Shown in pieces: positions 60,972-64,000 of a DNA stretch of 64,000 bases. The DNA lies in the NCBI RefSeq assembly GCF_006517175.1, contig NZ_CP041186.1:5855074-5919073 (forward strand), given 5' to 3'. Source of the stretch: Persicimonas caeni. GTDB taxonomy: Bacteria; Myxococcota_A; Bradymonadia; Bradymonadales; Bradymonadaceae. Within the stretch, counting starts at the first letter, position 1. Every line of letters starts with the position of its first letter. The translations under genes and the position numbers were made by a program. The notes beneath the pieces were generated by a model. The model searched no databases. It had not been told where the DNA came from and saw only the letters and a list, made by a program, of their open reading frames with translations.

Positions 60972-61970
60972 ATGCACGCACGCACTGTCGTTCTGCTCTC
61001 GAGTTTCATGGCCGCTGGTTGTCTCTCCATAAGTTGTTCGGACGACGACGCCGACAGTCGCTGGGATTTGCGCTGTGAGACGCAAGCCGATTGTCGAGAC
61101 GGCGATTTGTGCCTCGAGGGCACCTGCACACCGGGCGGCGCCGACGTCGACGGAGGACCATCCGACGAAGACGGTAGTGACTCCGGGTTTGTCGACCCGT
61201 ACGACTGCCAAGCACACGGGACATGTTGCGGCTCGACCCTCCAAGATATGGTGATGGATCCCGGCGTCGGAGATGCGCCCGTGGGCACCAGGGCGATCAC
61301 TTGGCAAGTACATAACGGCGTCGATCTCGAACTCGATACGTCTCACCTCGGCACATGGCTCGGCACGCGTATGCTCGACGAGCCGATGGCGGTGGAGTGT
61401 CCGAGCAATGCCGACCAACTCGGCCTTCCTTGCCAAATTGACCGGGTGGTGCAGTTTCGGCACAAGGACGGGCGGCTCGTCGAGTTTCGCGTCGGCCTGC
61501 CGGCAGAAGCGCTCGAAGCCATCCCGTCGGACATCACCGTTGAAATCGACCATCTTCAGGACATCTTCGATGGTGTGACCTACCGCGTGGCCGTGCGCCG
61601 CAAGCCCAGTGACGAAGTCCTGTTGGTAATCGACGGCTACAGTGGCAGCGGCGACGAACTGCGACTCGACTACCCTACGTTCTCCGTCTATCTGCAGGGT
61701 GAGCTCGGCGACTACGGATCGGCGCACTGTATGGTGCCCGCGGATCGTTGCCAGCGAGTCTTGCGAGTCGATGATCTGCATATCGACGCCGACGCCACGC
61801 ACGCACTCCCGCCGGGGCACACGAGAGACTTCTCCGCAGGGGGCGCCAGTTATCGCGCGTGGCATGTCGTCTCGACCCGGCGAGTCTACGGAGAGTGGGG
61901 AGGATGTACCGATCTGACGCCTCCCCATGCATCATTCGCCATCGTCGCCACTGACACGGCTCAACCTTGA
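60972..61970 (+). CDS. Cys-rich lipoprotein of unknown function
   Basis: 332 aa. N-terminal signal (TVVLLSSFMAAGCLSISC) with a possible lipobox. The mature start has a Cys-rich module, CETQADCRDGDLCLEGTC, of the kind common in myxobacterial and Bradymonadales surface lipoproteins, then an Asp/Gly-rich linker and a beta-rich domain of about 220 aa containing YDCQAHGTCCG. No catalytic motif recognised. Start at 60972 follows GGGGAAGG; 46 bp after the HAD gene, possibly co-transcribed. Confidence 0.7.
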   Translation: MHARTVVLLSSFMAAGCLSISCSDDDADSRWDLRCETQADCRDGDLCLEGTCTPGGADVDGGPSDEDGSDSGFVDPYDCQAHGTCCGSTLQDMVMDPGVGDAPVGTRAITWQVHNGVDLELDTSHLGTWLGTRMLDEPMAVECPSNADQLGLPCQIDRVVQFRHKDGRLVEFRVGLPAEALEAIPSDITVEIDHLQDIFDGVTYRVAVRRKPSDEVLLVIDGYSGSGDELRLDYPTFSVYLQGELGDYGSAHCMVPADRCQRVLRVDDLHIDADATHALPPGHTRDFSAGGASYRAWHVVSTRRVYGEWGGCTDLTPPHASFAIVATDTAQP

Positions 61971-62140
61971 AGCGACGCACGAGGTCCCGTAGTTAGGATG
62001 CGATAGATTCGACGCCGGAAGCGCGGCCCCCCGGAGACGGGACGGCACGGAGACGCACAATGTCGAAGGCGCCGTCGCGTTTAGTGTGTCCGAACTTCAG
62101 CGCCTCACATTCTCAGAGTTCAGCGAGCCGCAGTAGCACG

Positions 62141-63139
62141 ATGACCATCCGACCCAATATTATCCGCGTCGACGCCGACCAACCGGACAAGGCTAAGCTC
62201 GAACCGGCCGCCGAAGCGCTGCGCGCCGGCGAGCTCGTAGCCATGCCCACCGAGACGGTCTACGGCCTGGGCGCCAACGCCCTCGACGAGGACGCCGTGG
62301 CCAAGATCTTTGCGGCCAAAGAGCGCCCGCCGACCAACCCGCTTATCGTGCACGTGGCCGCCATCGACGACGTCCACGCCATCGTGGCCGAGTGGCCGAA
62401 CGAAGCTCAGTTGCTCGCCAAGACCTTCTGGCCCGGTCCGCTGACGCTGGTGCTCCCCAAGAAAAACACGGTCCCTGACACCGTGACCGCCGGCCTCGAC
62501 ACGGTCGGGGTGCGTATGCCGGCGCATCCGGTCGCCCGCGAGCTCATTCGACTCGCCGGCGTGCCCGTGGCCGCGCCCAGCGCCAATCGCTACACGGAAG
62601 TGTCGCCGACGCGTGCCGAGCATGTCGTCCAGAGTTTGGGCGAGGCGGTCGACGTGGTCGTCGACGGAGGGCCGACGCAGGTGGGCGTGGAGTCGACGGT
62701 CTTGTCGCTGGTAGGAGGGCGCGCCGAGATTTTGCGCCCGGGCATGGTCACCGGCGAGCAGATCGCGGTGGTTGTGCCTGACGTGGTCTATGCGAGCGAC
62801 GCGCCGGTCGACGAACAGCTCAGCCGCCCGTCACCCGGCCTGGCGCGCAAGCACTATTCGCCGAATGCTCAGCTTCGCGTCGTCGACGACGTCGACACGC
62901 TGCTCGCGCTCTCCGGCGCCGATGAGGGCGCAGCCTGGCTGGTGCTCGAGGCCCCCGCCGCCCAGCCGCGCGGTCCGGTGGTCATCATGGGCCGCGAGCC
63001 GAGCGCCTACGCCGAAAAGCTCTACGCCGTGCTGCGCGATCTCGACCGACAGGGCGTCGACACGATTGTCGTCGAGCGTCCGCCCGAAGGCGACGCCTGG
63101 CGCGCCATCCACGACCGTCTCACACGAGCTGCTCAGTAA
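62141..63139 (+). CDS. tsaC: L-threonylcarbamoyladenylate synthase (Sua5 type)
   Basis: 332 aa. Makes threonylcarbamoyl-AMP from Thr, bicarbonate and ATP for t6A tRNA modification. YrdC domain (1-210): VAMPTETVYGLGANALDEDAV, IFAAKERPPTNPLIVHV, FWPGPLTLVLPKK, VGVRMPAHPVARELI, VAAPSANRYTEVSPT and VGVESTVLSLVGG. The C-terminal Sua5 domain starts after RPSPGLARKHYSPNAQLRVV, making this the long Sua5 form. ATG at 62141; an upstream in-frame ATG (62060) gives an unconserved leader. Its last 20 bp overlap the end of the convergent ferritin-like gene. Confidence 0.94.
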   Translation: MTIRPNIIRVDADQPDKAKLEPAAEALRAGELVAMPTETVYGLGANALDEDAVAKIFAAKERPPTNPLIVHVAAIDDVHAIVAEWPNEAQLLAKTFWPGPLTLVLPKKNTVPDTVTAGLDTVGVRMPAHPVARELIRLAGVPVAAPSANRYTEVSPTRAEHVVQSLGEAVDVVVDGGPTQVGVESTVLSLVGGRAEILRPGMVTGEQIAVVVPDVVYASDAPVDEQLSRPSPGLARKHYSPNAQLRVVDDVDTLLALSGADEGAAWLVLEAPAAQPRGPVVIMGREPSAYAEKLYAVLRDLDRQGVDTIVVERPPEGDAWRAIHDRLTRAAQ

Positions 63140-64000
63140 GCTCGTCGGCGTGGTCGTCGTCGAGCGCGTCCAAAAACTCTTGCTCGGTCATCTCGAGCGC
63201 GCTGGCGCCGCTGGCATATTTGAGCAAGCCGGCCTCGTCGTAGTGCTCGAGCATCCGCTCGCTCAGCAAGCCGATCTGGCGCAGGTTCGGGATCAGCCTC
63301 GAGAACATCACCTGGCGAAACTCGCGCATGCCCGGCATCTCGTTGACGCACTCTCGCCATTGTTTGCGCGTGAGTTTGTGGGCGAACCACTCCTCGTAGA
63401 CCTCCCAAAACATGAAGCGCTCGCGCATCAGCAGGGCGATCTCGAAGACCCAGTCCTCCCGCTCTCGTCGCTCTTTTTCAGACAGTCGTTGGGTGATGTG
63501 GTCGCCCAGGGCGAGCACGCCGTAGTGGACGTGGCGCGCCTCGTCGAGGATGACGTAGCGCAGCATCTCCTTGAGCAGCGGCTCTTCGGTGAACCGGTAG
63601 ATGACCCCGAAGGCACCGAGGGCGAGCCCCTCGACCATGATCTGCATGCCCAGAAATTTCATGTCCCAACGCGAGTCGGTCATCAGGGCGTCGATGATGG
63701 TGAACAGGTTGTCGTTGATGACGTAGAGCTTCTCGAGCTTCTGGTCGATGTAGCGGTGGAAGCTCTCGACGTGGCGGCCCTCGTCCATGACCTGGGTGGC
63801 ACCGTACAGCTTGCCGTCGACCCACTCGACCGACTCGGTGACCTGAGCGGCGGCGTATAGTGCTCCCTGTTCGCCGTGCAGGAATTGCGACAAGATCCAG
63901 GAGGCGACGTCTTTTTTGAACCGGCGCGATTCGGTGGCCGACAATTTGACGCCGTAGTTTTCAGCGACCGACAGGTCGAGAAACTCGTCGGGCAGAAGCG
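63120..64000 (-). CDS. Diiron ferritin-like protein (5' end outside the window)
   Basis: About 293 codons visible. Four-helix-bundle metal motifs occur in order: Glu in FLHGEQGALYAAAQV, DEGRHVESFHRYI, Glu in MVEGLALGAFGVIY, and VILDEARHVHYGVLAL, i.e. two ExxH pairs plus two bridging Glu. This is typical of ferritin-like diiron oxygenases or ribonucleotide-reductase-R2-like proteins; the reaction is unknown. An internal ATG at 63944 is not the start, because the frame stays open and well conserved in character (LLPDEFLDLSVAENYGVKLSA) to the window edge. Confidence 0.82.
   Translation of the reverse strand, partial: LLPDEFLDLSVAENYGVKLSATESRRFKKDVASWILSQFLHGEQGALYAAAQVTESVEWVDGKLYGATQVMDEGRHVESFHRYIDQKLEKLYVINDNLFTIIDALMTDSRWDMKFLGMQIMVEGLALGAFGVIYRFTEEPLLKEMLRYVILDEARHVHYGVLALGDHITQRLSEKERREREDWVFEIALLMRERFMFWEVYEEWFAHKLTRKQWRECVNEMPGMREFRQVMFSRLIPNLRQIGLLSERMLEHYDEAGLLKYASGASALEMTEQEFLDALDDDHADELTEQLV

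Overview
The window reads as a gene-dense chromosomal segment of a high-GC, Gram-negative, aerobically respiring bacterium. Lipoprotein signal peptides, outer-membrane-type proteins and MurA/LipB show the Gram-negative cell plan. Serine/threonine-kinase-like proteins fused to SUMF1/FGE-like domains, a MYXO-CTERM-like tail on a subtilase, Asp-rich lipoproteins and a complete mevalonate kinase set suggest a Myxococcota/Bradymonadota-type (former deltaproteobacterial) organism. That placement is inference; no rRNA or tRNA gene was recognised here. There is no prophage, plasmid, CRISPR or integrase signature.

Layout. 1-6.3 kb: leucine-dehydrogenase-type amino acid dehydrogenase (cut by the window edge), a pseudokinase-SUMF1 protein, an NrfD-like remnant, and a fused aspartokinase/diaminopimelate decarboxylase behind a structured leader. 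6.3-14 kb: respiration (cydAB, an HTTM-like membrane protein, the sdhCAB operon closed by a strong terminator). 14-20.6 kb: envelope proteins (an Asp-repeat L-domain lipoprotein, two more lipoproteins, DUF2267, DUF3943). 20.6-24.4 kb: a four-gene minus-strand operon, macro domain - mevalonate kinase - diphosphomevalonate decarboxylase - phosphomevalonate kinase, giving IPP from mevalonate. 24.4-31.3 kb: aat, fumC, a DUF4870-like protein, nth, clpA and clpS; aat + clpS + clpA make up the bacterial N-degron pathway. 31.8-35.6 kb: pdxH, thiolase, an inositol-phosphate-type nucleotidyltransferase and a membrane protein. 35.7-46.7 kb: a response regulator with a degenerate HD-GYP domain, a large secreted subtilase, small envelope proteins, a TldD-like metalloprotease lipoprotein followed by a 16-bp minisatellite, a cupredoxin-like lipoprotein, and a second kinase-SUMF1 protein. 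47-64 kb: comM, an outer-membrane protein, an Lrp regulator divergent from a Cys/Met PLP enzyme with visible operator dyads, a double USP, an HD phosphohydrolase, a ComEA-like protein, murA with Asp in place of the catalytic Cys, lipB coupled to an unusual HARE-HTH/Ser-Arg-rich/Mrr-like protein, rpmE2, a HAD phosphatase, a lipoprotein, tsaC/sua5, and a diiron ferritin-like protein (cut by the window edge).

Themes. Several proteins keep a signalling or enzyme fold but have lost catalytic residues: the pseudokinase, two SUMF1 domains without the FGE cysteine pair, a degenerate HD-GYP, a cupredoxin without the Cys ligand, and an Mrr-like domain without the QxK lysine. Gaps between convergent genes hold GC-rich palindromic elements with about 30-nt inverted ends that reach the stop codons of the flanking genes; these look like a repeat family used as bidirectional gene-end modules.
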